A stretch of DNA of 64,000 bases from Dethiobacter alkaliphilus AHT 1 (GTDB taxonomy: Bacteria; Bacillota; Dethiobacteria; Dethiobacterales; Dethiobacteraceae), in the NCBI RefSeq assembly GCF_000174415.1, contig NZ_ACJM01000002.1:163318-227317 (forward strand). The letters run 5' to 3'. The position numbers were made by a program, and so were the translations under genes. The notes under the pieces are model-generated. The model saw only the letters and a list, made by a program, of their open reading frames with translations. It was not told where the DNA came from and searched no databases. Position 1 is the stretch's first letter; each line of letters begins with the position of its first letter. Positions 42,501 to 50,401 of the stretch are shown piece after piece.

Positions 42501-42963
42501 ATTTGCTGCGCAACGCTTCCCCGGTTTCAGGTGATGCGGCCTGATTTTTTAGCATTTCCGGAGAAACAAGGTAATTGTTCAACTCACGTATTTGTACAGC
42601 CAATTGCTCACAAAAACGGGGTTGCTGTGCCGCACGGCCAAAAATGGTCAGCTCCGCCTGGCTCTCCTGCAGCAGGCGCCTCAGCACCATTTGCCGGCCC
42701 AATTCACTCATTACCGGCGGCAGGCCTCCTTTGGACTGCAGCAGGTGGTAAGCCAGTCGGCGAAAGGACAGCACCTGTGCCCTGAAGGTGCCGCCGCCGC
42801 ACATCTGGGCCAGTTCCCGTTCCATCTGGAAGGTGGCCTGCTCCGGCACCAGAAAAATAATTGGTGGCCCCATGGGTTCTGTCTTACTGTAATGGGCAAT
42901 GCTTTGCAGGCAGCGCTGTGTTTTGCCGCTACCGGCGCGCCCCAGAATAAACCGTACCGTCAT
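39520..42963 (-). CDS. addB: ATP-dependent helicase/nuclease subunit B
   Basis: Partner of AddA: inactivated helicase fold with a working nuclease. 1147 residues from the ATG at 42963 (CTGGAGGAAAAT). Walker A is FILGRAGSGKTQRC at the N-terminus. The nuclease domain at the C-terminus has VIDYKSTPIELK, and its 4Fe-4S cluster ligands are visible as one early Cys (EQFARCPFAHFARYV) plus CTFCPFMPVC at the end. The order addB-addA is that of Firmicutes. Confidence 0.94.
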   Translation of the reverse strand: MTVRFILGRAGSGKTQRCLQSIAHYSKTEPMGPPIIFLVPEQATFQMERELAQMCGGGTFRAQVLSFRRLAYHLLQSKGGLPPVMSELGRQMVLRRLLQESQAELTIFGRAAQQPRFCEQLAVQIRELNNYLVSPEMLKNQAASPETGEALRSKLSDLSTVFAAYRTFTAGSFMDPEDTLAILAAAVEEGALPAGTRVWVDGFAGFTPQEFQVLSALFSTAEHVEVALCLDPRHIPAQPQEDELFHPTLETYLQLRRLVGEAGVPALPPEQLPLDEKQTRFAHSEALQVLEAGFGRLPVESYPREAEEIRLVTAAGTRAEVEAVACDILHLVREKGWRFRDIGMILRDFSRYHDLVAAIFQEYQIPFFVDERRSATHHPLVEFLRSALDAAQANFALEPVLQLLKTDLLPISRETADKLENYARAHGIRGSRWLDGKPWSFRLRLSLDESRDTATETDAHLEEINEGKTVFGRIFTPFNRQVGGSARPAADFCRAIWALLESTDAELQLQNWSEEDANPATAAQHRQVWSGVVELLEQIVSTLGERQISLQEFSQILQAGLEALTLGLVPAGLDQVIVGSVERSRQPRLRAAYVLGLSEGDFPARLKEEGLLADEEREALQENGVDLAVTKRQKLFHEQYLSYIALTRSSEYLWVSCPLADEEGKAKRPSALFNRLRETFPYNDVHFFGNTPDSKEDLHALAGAEKSAAALLLQAGGVAAGGAMSDFWAAAYNEALSIPQVYNRMRMLWPSLTERNHIAPLPAETVLEILGTELKSSVSRLEQFARCPFAHFARYVLRLQERHEFRVEAPEMGNFFHHALRLFAESLQAEGLDWAQLETEEAQARMNSIVEELIPRLQGEILLSSARMRYLAERLKETLAQAVAALTEHARRSQFKTVAVEMSFGSGKTPAWQLRCGQTQLKLYGQIDRIDLAEAEGKAWLRVIDYKSTPIELKLSDVWHGLSLQLLAYLAVVKENARAFSALPAESAGALYFGIHKPYERLDNPPPEAVTQKPPKLDGLMLAEPKVLDLMGGPEMVRAGLKRDGSFTQLSRVADAEQTEALFTYLREKLVELAREITSGRVEAAPFKKADGSRACTFCPFMPVCRFDVSMEGNRYRHLSALSHRQVLELVSGSYEGGEACGQSLDG

Positions 42964-42977
42964 ATTTTCCTCCAGCA

Positions 42978-45911
42978 TTAACTTTTTTGACAATGTGTAC
43001 CCCAGTGAGCATACTCCTGCCGGTGGGATAGTAGAATCACCTGTCGGCTTTGCCCAATTTGTGCCAGGGTAGTGCCGATAATCTCCAGGCGGTTTTCATC
43101 CCAGTTTAAAAAAGGGTCATCCAGGATAAAGGGCAGCCGGACATCGGCCGCCAGTAAATCGGCAATGGCCAGGCGCAGGGAAATGTAGAGCTGATCACGG
43201 GTTCCCTGGCTTAACTGAGCCGGGGAAACGGATCTTCCCTCCTCTGTAACGCCGATGTTAAAGTGCTCATCCAGCTCCAATTTTCTCTCTCGTTGACCGG
43301 TAATACGGCAAAATATTTCACTGGACTTCTGTGCCAGCTCTTGCCTATAAGAACTGGAAAAATTGTGGATGGCGTCCGAAAGTTCCGTATACGCCAGTTT
43401 TAGGGCCGCCTTTTCACGCTGCAGGCGCCCACGTTTTTCCGTCAAATCTCTTTGCCTTTCCTGTAAAGCAGCCAGGTTTTGCGGAGCCTTTCCCTGCAGT
43501 CGGGACTGAACAATTTCCAGCTGGCGGATTGTTTCATGCAGCCGGGCATCTTCGTCCCGCAGCCGTGCAGTTTCAGCTTCCAGGTCACGGGAAAATTCAG
43601 CTAAATTATGCGGATCCTGCTCCCCGGTGCCGGGCAGGCCGGGATGTGCTTCAATGACCTGCTCCCAATCTTGCAGGATACGGACTGCGCGGTTGGTGGC
43701 ATCGGTGAGGACATTTTGCAACTGCCCTAAATCCGCCGCACCGTGAGCACTGAGTAAACCGGACAGTTCCTGCCGGCAGTTTTGTATCTCTTGTAAAAGC
43801 TCTGTGGCTTCCTGTTGAGTCTGCGCAAACTTTATGGCATCGTTTATTGCTTTTTGCCACCAGGCAGCATCCCTTTGGTCAAGCCAGGACATTAACGTCT
43901 CCGCAGTTTGGGCCCGCGAATCATATACACCGGCCAATGAGGCCAAAACAGGCCAGGGGTACGAAAGCTCAGCGGGGGATAGCGTCATTAGCTGCCCGGG
44001 CTCCACTTCAGCTCCCTGCCTGCGAACAAAGGAGGCCACACTCTCCCGCAAAGTGGCTGCTTTGCGCAGCATGTCCCGCCAGGATTCATAGGCTGTTTCA
44101 ATGTCGGTAAAGCTGCGCAGAAACGGTTCGGCCTGTTCCAGAAAAGAATGATACGCATTATCCGCACTCTCCCGGGCCACAGCCAGTGCTTCCCTGGCAT
44201 GGGCAGGGGGCAGAGCTTCGGCCATCTCCTCTACCCGGGCAGTTGCACGTTGGCGCTGTTTTAGGCGCACACGTAATTCGCCAAGGGCAGCTTCATCGTC
44301 AAAAGCATGCTGCCCCAGCTGTGCATCCACCTGCTGTAGGCAGCCATCAAGTTCACCCAGGCTTTTTTTTCCGGCAGCAGCCTGCCGGTTTCTTTTTATC
44401 TGTGCCAGGATATACAGCACCACAAAAGCAGTGGCGGCAGCCACTGCACCAGACAGCCAAATTACCCGGGAAAGCCAGAAGGCCGCTCCTCCCATAAGCG
44501 CCGCCGCAGCGGTAGCCGGAAGCCAGGACTTGCCTGTCGGTCTTTTTATTTCTTTTTCCCGCCGCATTTTATTTAAAAGCTGCAGCTTCTTGTCAATGAG
44601 CTCGGCTGCGTTTTCCGGCAGATCAGCCAGGTCGGCAAACTCTGCGTCAAAATCCTCCAGGGCGGCCCGCCAGTCCTCTTCCAGCCGGCGCAACCGCTGG
44701 AAATCTGCGGCTGCTTTGGATTTTTCCGTTTCCAACCGGTAGCGCAGGGCGTTATATGCTGCCAACTGTTCCAACAGTGTGGGCTCCGCTTCCTCAAACA
44801 GGGAATAATCACCGGCAAGGCGGCTTTCCAGCAAATCAAGCTGCTCCAAGTCCGCCAAAAATGTTTGCCAGTCTGAGTGCAGCCGTTTTGCCGCCTTCTC
44901 TGCCTCCTCCACCGTTTGCTGTGGCGTTGGTCCCAGGGTAGCAAAGTCCGGCATTTCTTCTGCATCCTGGCAGTCCCCGGGCATAATCAGATTTAACCGC
45001 TTCTTTTTTTCCTGTATATCCCCCTGCAGCTTTTTTCCCTGCTCCACAGCCATGCTCAGCACATTTTGGCGCTGCAGGGAATCGGTGTACCTCTCCCGCA
45101 GGTTCCGCCATTTTTGCCAGCCAGAGAGCATTTCTTCTTTTTTCTGCAACTCTTCGGACTGCAATTCACGTTTCCTGCGCAGCATTGACAGCTCTTCTGA
45201 AGTGTTCTGCAAAGAGAGCAGTGTTTCCTCACTGTCTTTAACCGCCTGCCCCACCGTGGCAATTTCATCTTCCAACAACTCCAACTCACGATGGTTGCGC
45301 ATATCCTGGCCGGTAAGGCCCAGCCGCCCGGTATAACGGGTAATGGCTTTAGCCTGTGCTAAAAGGGAATCCAGCGCATCACGGTAATGGGCACCGGAGC
45401 CGGATATAAGCTGCTGAATCTCCGGGTTTATATTTTCATCCTGCGGGAGGGGTTGTCCCACAAAAAAGGTGGCCATAAACAGCTCACGGCTGTTGATACC
45501 CAAAAGCTCGGTTATTTTTTTTTCATAAGCCAGATTGGGTTTTCTGGCACCGGGTTTGTGTTCCCCGCCCACCTCTTCCTGCCACTTGGCGTCAATGAGA
45601 CGCTGCAGGCTGACGCGATTGTTGGCAAAGTTACGCAGGATCCGGTATTGTTGTGTACCTGCCTGCAGATTAAGCTCCCCGGCAAAGCGGGCCGGATCGT
45701 CCCAGTTTTTGTAACGTCCCTGGCCAAAGGCCCGGGGATCTGCGGTGGCGGGCAAACCGTAAATGATCGCGGCCAAACCGGCGGCCAGTGTGGTTTTGCC
45801 CGCTTCGTTGCCGGCAAGGCACACATTGACCCCGGGGGCAAAGCGAAACGTAGTTTCTTCACGGTAGCGGCCAAACCCAGACAGAGTGACGGACAGCCAG
45901 GTTATGCTCAT
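42978..45911 (-). CDS. SbcC/YhaN-like AAA ATPase with coiled coil and membrane segments
   Basis: 977-residue Rad50/SbcC-type ATPase. Walker A at residues 34-41 (GNEAGKTT). Long Glu/Gln/Leu-rich coiled coils span about 180-450 and 550-880. Two hydrophobic helices sit mid-chain near 455-500, as in Bacillus YhaN rather than SbcC. The C-terminal ATPase half has SQGTRDQLYISLRLAIADLL (signature) and LPFILDDPFLNWDENRL (Walker B). It overlaps the SbcD-like gene by 4 bases (ATGA) and is followed by addB after 14 bases. Probably acts with that nuclease on DNA ends. Confidence 0.88.
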   Translation of the reverse strand: MSITWLSVTLSGFGRYREETTFRFAPGVNVCLAGNEAGKTTLAAGLAAIIYGLPATADPRAFGQGRYKNWDDPARFAGELNLQAGTQQYRILRNFANNRVSLQRLIDAKWQEEVGGEHKPGARKPNLAYEKKITELLGINSRELFMATFFVGQPLPQDENINPEIQQLISGSGAHYRDALDSLLAQAKAITRYTGRLGLTGQDMRNHRELELLEDEIATVGQAVKDSEETLLSLQNTSEELSMLRRKRELQSEELQKKEEMLSGWQKWRNLRERYTDSLQRQNVLSMAVEQGKKLQGDIQEKKKRLNLIMPGDCQDAEEMPDFATLGPTPQQTVEEAEKAAKRLHSDWQTFLADLEQLDLLESRLAGDYSLFEEAEPTLLEQLAAYNALRYRLETEKSKAAADFQRLRRLEEDWRAALEDFDAEFADLADLPENAAELIDKKLQLLNKMRREKEIKRPTGKSWLPATAAAALMGGAAFWLSRVIWLSGAVAAATAFVVLYILAQIKRNRQAAAGKKSLGELDGCLQQVDAQLGQHAFDDEAALGELRVRLKQRQRATARVEEMAEALPPAHAREALAVARESADNAYHSFLEQAEPFLRSFTDIETAYESWRDMLRKAATLRESVASFVRRQGAEVEPGQLMTLSPAELSYPWPVLASLAGVYDSRAQTAETLMSWLDQRDAAWWQKAINDAIKFAQTQQEATELLQEIQNCRQELSGLLSAHGAADLGQLQNVLTDATNRAVRILQDWEQVIEAHPGLPGTGEQDPHNLAEFSRDLEAETARLRDEDARLHETIRQLEIVQSRLQGKAPQNLAALQERQRDLTEKRGRLQREKAALKLAYTELSDAIHNFSSSYRQELAQKSSEIFCRITGQRERKLELDEHFNIGVTEEGRSVSPAQLSQGTRDQLYISLRLAIADLLAADVRLPFILDDPFLNWDENRLEIIGTTLAQIGQSRQVILLSHRQEYAHWGTHCQKS

Positions 45912-47026
45912 AAAACCGCACCTCCCCCCAGTGCCGCCACACCGCGTAACAGGGCACGGCGAACCACTTCCCGCTCCTCTTCTTCTTTTGACTGCTTTAA
46001 CCTGTCCTGCATGCTGCGCACAAAATAGCCGCGGATAGTGGGTTCCGCAGCCAACCGCTCAATAACTGCGTCATCAAGAAACACATTGTCGCCGTTTATT
46101 TCCAGATGATAAAACAGATGCGCAAATTTCTCCTGCAAAACCTGCGCATCTATCTGAAAATTGGCCACACCGGTTAAGACAATACGCTGCATAGCCCGGG
46201 AATCGGCCTGGCTTTCCACCAGTTTCTCCACTTCCTGTGGACTGTCCAGCTCCGACACATCCACCTTGCAGGTTAGACAGGGACGACACTGGGCGTCCAC
46301 AGTTTCCACCGAGGTGGACTCGCCCAGGTTAAGAATGGTCAGTGTACCGCAGCCCGGGTCGCTAAAGTGTTTTGCTTCCGGTGCTCCGGCATAACAGGCC
46401 ACCGTTTGCCCCAGGTAACGTACTGAATGCTGATGGATATGCCCCAGCGCCACGCAATGATAGCCGGATTGGGACAGGGCCTCACCGGAAAGGGGCAGGC
46501 TACGGTCACCGGCATCCCAGTTGAGGCTGCCGTGAAAGATGCCCACATGAATGTGGGCATCTCCCTTTGGAAATTCCTGCAGTGGTGGCGAAGTCCGTGT
46601 CAGCCCGGCGCTATAGGCCAAACCGTAGAAAGCAATTTGCCGGCCGTCTTTTTCCAGGCGGGCAATTTCAGCCGGATTTGGATTTAGAACCAAAACACCG
46701 GGCCAGCGTTTCTGTGCGGTTTTATAGACTGAATCCTGATAAGATACCTCATCATGGTTACCCGGTACCGTCACCAGATAAAGATTATTCTCCACCAGCC
46801 TGTTTAGTTGAGAAAGTACATATTCCAAAAGCTCTGCCGGTGGCCGGTGGGTTTCAAATAAATCACCGGCAATCAGCACCGCAGATATTTCATTTTTTTT
46901 ATCCAATGCGAAGTCCACGGCACGGGTAAGGAAGTTGTCCCGTTCCCTGCCGCGCTCTTCGTTTTTTGACCCCAGAAAGTTGGGACGCCAGCCCAGATGC
47001 AAATCGGCCAGATGCAGTATTCTCAT
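45908..47026 (-). CDS. SbcD/YhaO-like metallophosphoesterase DNA exonuclease
   Basis: 372 residues from the ATG at 47026 behind GGAGGCGAC. Calcineurin-like nuclease motifs: ILHLADLHLGW (DxH), LIAGDLFETHRPP (GDxxD), VPGNHDEVSY (GNHD) and VALGHIHQHS (GHxH). It is the Mre11-like partner of the ATPase encoded next. The pair forms the end-processing nuclease of the operon, with AddAB doing resection. The C-terminal third is a capping domain that ends in acidic EEEERE. Confidence 0.9.
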   Translation of the reverse strand: MRILHLADLHLGWRPNFLGSKNEERGRERDNFLTRAVDFALDKKNEISAVLIAGDLFETHRPPAELLEYVLSQLNRLVENNLYLVTVPGNHDEVSYQDSVYKTAQKRWPGVLVLNPNPAEIARLEKDGRQIAFYGLAYSAGLTRTSPPLQEFPKGDAHIHVGIFHGSLNWDAGDRSLPLSGEALSQSGYHCVALGHIHQHSVRYLGQTVACYAGAPEAKHFSDPGCGTLTILNLGESTSVETVDAQCRPCLTCKVDVSELDSPQEVEKLVESQADSRAMQRIVLTGVANFQIDAQVLQEKFAHLFYHLEINGDNVFLDDAVIERLAAEPTIRGYFVRSMQDRLKQSKEEEEREVVRRALLRGVAALGGGAVL

Positions 47027-47043
47027 TTGTCGCCTCCGCAATT

Positions 47044-48093
47044 TCAGTTAAGAGAATCCATTCTCATAAAAGCTACCATCTCCTGCTGCAGGTTCACACC
47101 GGTAACCTTCCATCCCGCCTCCTGCCAGATCCAGGAATGAGGTTTATCGTCTTTCCACCAGGTACCAAGCCGCCTGGCTGCTTTAGGCAGTGGTGCCCCG
47201 ATAACCTGCTCTATTTCCGACAGATGCATCTCCAGAAAGGACACCTCTGCGGTGGCATGCCGCAGATAATTGGTGAGCGGCCGGTATTTGGTCCGGGTCC
47301 ATCTGGCTCGTTCCAAGAAAACATGTTCCCGGTCGGCAAAGGGCACCAGCTCCCACTTTAGCCTCTCTCGCTGTGAAGAAACACCGCCGGGATAAATCTC
47401 GCTTAGCCTGCCGTCGCGGTCCACCAGGCGGTGCCCGGGAACATCGGCTCCCGCCGGCAGGCGGCGCAGGTGGGTCATTACCATCCGCTCATTCCACTGC
47501 AAACCAAGCTCCTTGGCCACTTCGGCATAGGTGGCCACTTCACCGTAGGGAATCCGCCGGACAAAGGAAAATAACGGGTGCTCTTCCAACAAAAGCGGCA
47601 CCACGTTCTTGTTTCGGCCCACTATCTCATACTCATTATTAAGGTAAAAATAGCCGGTAATGGCCGCCAGAGAAGCTTCGGGGCAAACCGAAGCTTCCGG
47701 ACGCAGATCAAAACCCATGTCTGTAAGAGCCTTGCCCAGTTCTTCACCGCGCAAAGGCGGCAAACCCAGGGCGGCCAGCACCGCTTCTGTTTCCGTGACA
47801 ATTACCGGGATTGATTCCTGCCGCGCTGTTTGTATTGCCTGGGCAAACTCCTCACCGGAGCGTTGGGCAGAGGAAGCTGCGATGCACACCACATCCGGCA
47901 GGTGGGGGTTGTTTAAAAAAGATTCCAACTGCCCGGCGCCGGTATAGGTGGCGGACAGAACCGTGTTTTCCTGTGCCCGGGAATAACATGATTGGGTCGG
48001 GCTGAATATCTCCGGGACAATGCCGCAGCTTACCGGGAACCGTACATATTTTTTTTTTATTCGGGCAAACAGAGGAGAGAACAGGTTTCTCAT
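47044..48093 (-). CDS. Alkyltransferase-like protein fused to a DUF7662-like domain
   Basis: 349 residues in three parts. Residues about 40-170 are unrecognised (alpha/beta). Residues about 174-258 match the DNA-binding domain of O6-methylguanine methyltransferases: IPYGEVATYAEVAKELGL and the DGRLSEIYPGG turn. The active-site PCHR is PGHR (219-222), so the acceptor Cys is gone, as in alkyltransferase-like (ATL) proteins that flag lesions without repair. Residues about 268-343 (YRPLTNYLRH, LSEIEQVIGAPLPKAARR, TWWKDDKPHSWIWQEAGWKV) look like the DUF7662 fold. First gene of the repair operon. Confidence 0.75.
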   Translation of the reverse strand: MRNLFSPLFARIKKKYVRFPVSCGIVPEIFSPTQSCYSRAQENTVLSATYTGAGQLESFLNNPHLPDVVCIAASSAQRSGEEFAQAIQTARQESIPVIVTETEAVLAALGLPPLRGEELGKALTDMGFDLRPEASVCPEASLAAITGYFYLNNEYEIVGRNKNVVPLLLEEHPLFSFVRRIPYGEVATYAEVAKELGLQWNERMVMTHLRRLPAGADVPGHRLVDRDGRLSEIYPGGVSSQRERLKWELVPFADREHVFLERARWTRTKYRPLTNYLRHATAEVSFLEMHLSEIEQVIGAPLPKAARRLGTWWKDDKPHSWIWQEAGWKVTGVNLQQEMVAFMRMDSLN

Positions 48094-48197
48094 AAATAAC
48101 CTTCCTCATGGCTTTTACTCACTACATTCGCGGTGGTCCCGGTTAATTCCTTTCAACCCGGTACTTCCCTTTTGTCCCATTTTGTATTAAAATAAAG

Positions 48198-48284
48198 AAT
48201 ACGCGTTTTTAGTGCGTGTTTTTTTATACTGGTTACCGTCTTCACAATCTGTGAAGAAAGTGTTATAATTTTTTATCAGTATAA
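48198..48284 (+). repeat. Dispersed 97-bp structured element, copy D
   Basis: The most diverged copy. Inner hairpin TCTTCACA / TGTGAAGA (perfect, compensated on both arms), outer stem TTATACTG / CAGTATAA, first hairpin ATACGC / GCGTGT. A 4-base insertion after the inner hairpin creates a promoter-like spacing (see promoter at 48241-48269). It lies between the divergent ATL-fusion and dehydrogenase genes. Confidence 0.7.
48241..48269 (+). promoter_or_regulatory. Promoter within repeat copy D, upstream of the dehydrogenase gene
   Basis: -35 TTCACA (48241-48246), 17-base spacer, -10 TATAAT (48264-48269), 52 bases upstream of the ATG. In the other copies the same hexamers are only 13 bases apart. 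Confidence 0.6.
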
Positions 48285-48320
48285 ACAACAGTATATTGCA
48301 AGGGAATAGGAGGTTTTACT

Positions 48321-49373
48321 ATGTACAAAATTGCTGTTCTCCCGGGTGACGGGACCGGCCCGGAAGTTGTCCGTGAAGGCCTGAAAGTTTTGGATGCTGT
48401 AGGTGAATCCGCAGGCTTTAAACTGGACTATACACATTATGACCTGGGCGGAGAACGCTACAAGCGGACAGGGGAAGTTCTCCCCGACAGTGTGGTGGAC
48501 GAGCTCCGCCAGTTTGACGCCATTTATCTGGGCGCCATCGGTCATCCCGATGTAAAGCCGGGTATCCTGGAAAAAGGGCTGCTTCTGCGCCTTCGCTTCG
48601 AGTTGGACCAGTACATCAACCTGCGTCCGGTTAAGCTCTACCCCGGTGTGGAAACACCTCTTAAAGACAAGGGTCCGGAGCATGTTGACTTTGTGGTGGT
48701 CCGGGAAAACACCGAAGGTCAGTATGCCGGTGCCGGCGGATTTTTGCGTAAAGGAACGCCCGATGAGATTGCCGTGCAGGAATCCATCTGCACCCGCAAA
48801 GGGGTGGACCGCTGCCTGCGCTATGCTTACCAGTATGCCATGAAGCGCAATAAGGACAAAAAGCTAACCCTGTGTGGTAAAACCAACGTACTTACCTATG
48901 CCTTTGATTTATGGGAGCGCGCCTTCCATGAAATCGGGGAAAAGGAATTCCCGGAAATTACCCGCGATTATGCCCACGTGGATGCCACAGTAATGTGGAT
49001 GGTTAAAAACCCGGAATGGTTTGATGTTATTGTCACTGAGAACATGTTCGGAGACATTATCACCGACCTGGGCGCCATGATTCAGGGCGGCATGGGTATT
49101 GCCGCCGGCGGGAACATTAATCCGGAAGGTGTCTCCATGTTTGAGCCCATCGGTGGTTCCGCTCCCAAATACACAGGACAGAATGTGGTTAACCCGCTGG
49201 CCGCCATCGGTGCCGCTGCCATGATGCTGGATACCATCGGGGAAGCCGACGCTGCAGCACGGGTGGAAAAATCCATCATGACAGTATGCGAGTCTCACAT
49301 CAAGAGCCTGGCCGCCGGCAGAATGGGTTATAACACCCAGGAAGTAGGCGACCTGGTGGTCAAAAACCTCTAA
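48321..49373 (+). CDS. Isocitrate/isopropylmalate dehydrogenase family enzyme
   Basis: NAD(P)-dependent decarboxylating dehydrogenase, 350 residues. Typical [11 protein letters not shown] start, metal-site motif [19 protein letters not shown] and NAD motif [18 protein letters not shown]. The substrate loop reads [12 protein letters not shown], the Asn-Thr-Glu-Gly form of isocitrate, homoisocitrate and tartrate enzymes, whereas true LeuB usually has RELTGG. No leuA, leuC or leuD is near. I therefore give no symbol; isopropylmalate, isocitrate or a related 2-hydroxyacid are all possible. ATAGGAGG ribosome binding site. Confidence 0.88.
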   Translation: MYKIAVLPGDGTGPEVVREGLKVLDAVGESAGFKLDYTHYDLGGERYKRTGEVLPDSVVDELRQFDAIYLGAIGHPDVKPGILEKGLLLRLRFELDQYINLRPVKLYPGVETPLKDKGPEHVDFVVVRENTEGQYAGAGGFLRKGTPDEIAVQESICTRKGVDRCLRYAYQYAMKRNKDKKLTLCGKTNVLTYAFDLWERAFHEIGEKEFPEITRDYAHVDATVMWMVKNPEWFDVIVTENMFGDIITDLGAMIQGGMGIAAGGNINPEGVSMFEPIGGSAPKYTGQNVVNPLAAIGAAAMMLDTIGEADAAARVEKSIMTVCESHIKSLAAGRMGYNTQEVGDLVVKNL

Positions 49374-49416
49374 CCTAAAAACCAGACAAGGAGAGGTTCG
49401 TTGTCTGGAAATAAGG

Positions 49417-49455
49417 AAGGGACTGGTCTGAGTTATTTCAGGCCGGTCCCTTTTT
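49417..49455 (+). terminator. Intrinsic terminator after the dehydrogenase gene
   Basis: AAGGGACTGGTCTGA / TCAGGCCGGTCCCTT stem (with two wobble positions), loop GTTATT, T-run on the plus strand. It reaches into the 3' end of the convergent TPR gene. A second hairpin, CCAGACAA / TTGTCTGG (49382-49408), precedes it without a T-run. Confidence 0.85.
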
Positions 49456-50380
49456 CGTTATCTGCGGCGCTTTGCAGGGCAGCTAACCGGTCACGCTCAC
49501 GCTGTGCCATCCATTGCTTTTCTTCCTGTTCCAACAGTACCACCAGGCGAATGCGCATGGCCATTTCCAGCCGTGTGCTGTAGGTTTCTGTTTTCAGGCA
49601 ATTACGATACACCTGAACCGCTGTGGAGATGTACCCTAAAGCTTCCAGGCTAAGGCCCATCAAATAACAGGCAGGTGCTGCCAGTCCCGGATTATCATTT
49701 AACCTGCGCAACAGATCGATGGCCTCTTCATAGCGGTGTAATCTGTACAGGCATTCCCCGCGGGAGAAACGGAAAATATCCAAATCCGCATGCTGTGATA
49801 TCTCCAGTACCCGCTGGGCCGCCTCCAGTTTTCCATGGTTTTGATATATTTCCGCAGTGATAATTTCCAAACCTGGATGGTCGTTCATAATACGCATTTG
49901 TTTTCCGTCACAGGCAATAAAGGTGGCACAGAGCTGCACCCCTGTTTTCTTGAACATTTGTGTAAACTTTGTTTGCTGTAACCAGGCTCTGTCTATTGCT
50001 TGCAGTTGTTCCTGGGGGTTTTGGCCGCAAAGAGCCAAGGCAAACTGTGCATCGGCCAGGGCATCGTCTCTGCTTACAACATGGCGGAAAAACCCGGCAG
50101 CTTTTTTTAAGTCTTTATCCGCTAAGGCCTGTATTCCATTGATAAATTCTTTTTTTGTTTTATCCAATCCCAGCTTATTCAGAAAGCTGTAGCCACCACC
50201 ATCACCTTTACTCTCCGGAGGGAGCGCAACGGTTTCCAGTCCGGTATTATGTGTTGTCTGCACACGGTTATCCCGCCCCAAAACCGGACGGCTTCCGCTT
50301 TGTGGTAAAGACAAGACGTCTACGGACGCAAAACACAGTAACTGTTCTTCTGTTTTTTCCCATGGCAGACGCAGTCCCAC
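49433..50380 (-). CDS. TPR-like repeat protein of unknown function
   Basis: 315 residues, started at the GTG at 50380 behind GGAGGGG. After a 60-residue polar N-terminus the chain is a series of helix pairs typical of tetratricopeptide repeats: KEFINGIQALADKDLKKAAGFF, ALADAQFALALCGQ, LEIITAEIYQNHGKLEAAQRVL, RGECLYRLHRYEEAIDLLRRL and MGLSLEALGYISTAVQVYRNCL. It should bind a partner protein. It follows the cca gene by 21 bases and is probably co-transcribed with it. Confidence 0.7.
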   Translation of the reverse strand: MGLRLPWEKTEEQLLCFASVDVLSLPQSGSRPVLGRDNRVQTTHNTGLETVALPPESKGDGGGYSFLNKLGLDKTKKEFINGIQALADKDLKKAAGFFRHVVSRDDALADAQFALALCGQNPQEQLQAIDRAWLQQTKFTQMFKKTGVQLCATFIACDGKQMRIMNDHPGLEIITAEIYQNHGKLEAAQRVLEISQHADLDIFRFSRGECLYRLHRYEEAIDLLRRLNDNPGLAAPACYLMGLSLEALGYISTAVQVYRNCLKTETYSTRLEMAMRIRLVVLLEQEEKQWMAQRERDRLAALQSAADNEKGTGLK

Positions 50381-50401
50381 CGCAACCCCTCCGTTCACTG
50401 T

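Noticed and set aside
45387..46028. 213-codon plus-strand ORF
   Set aside because: Antisense to the SbcC-like and SbcD-like genes, which have clear motifs; no start signals.
48321..49373. Calling the dehydrogenase leuB
   Set aside because: The substrate loop is of the isocitrate type and no leucine genes are adjacent, so a symbol would overstate the evidence.
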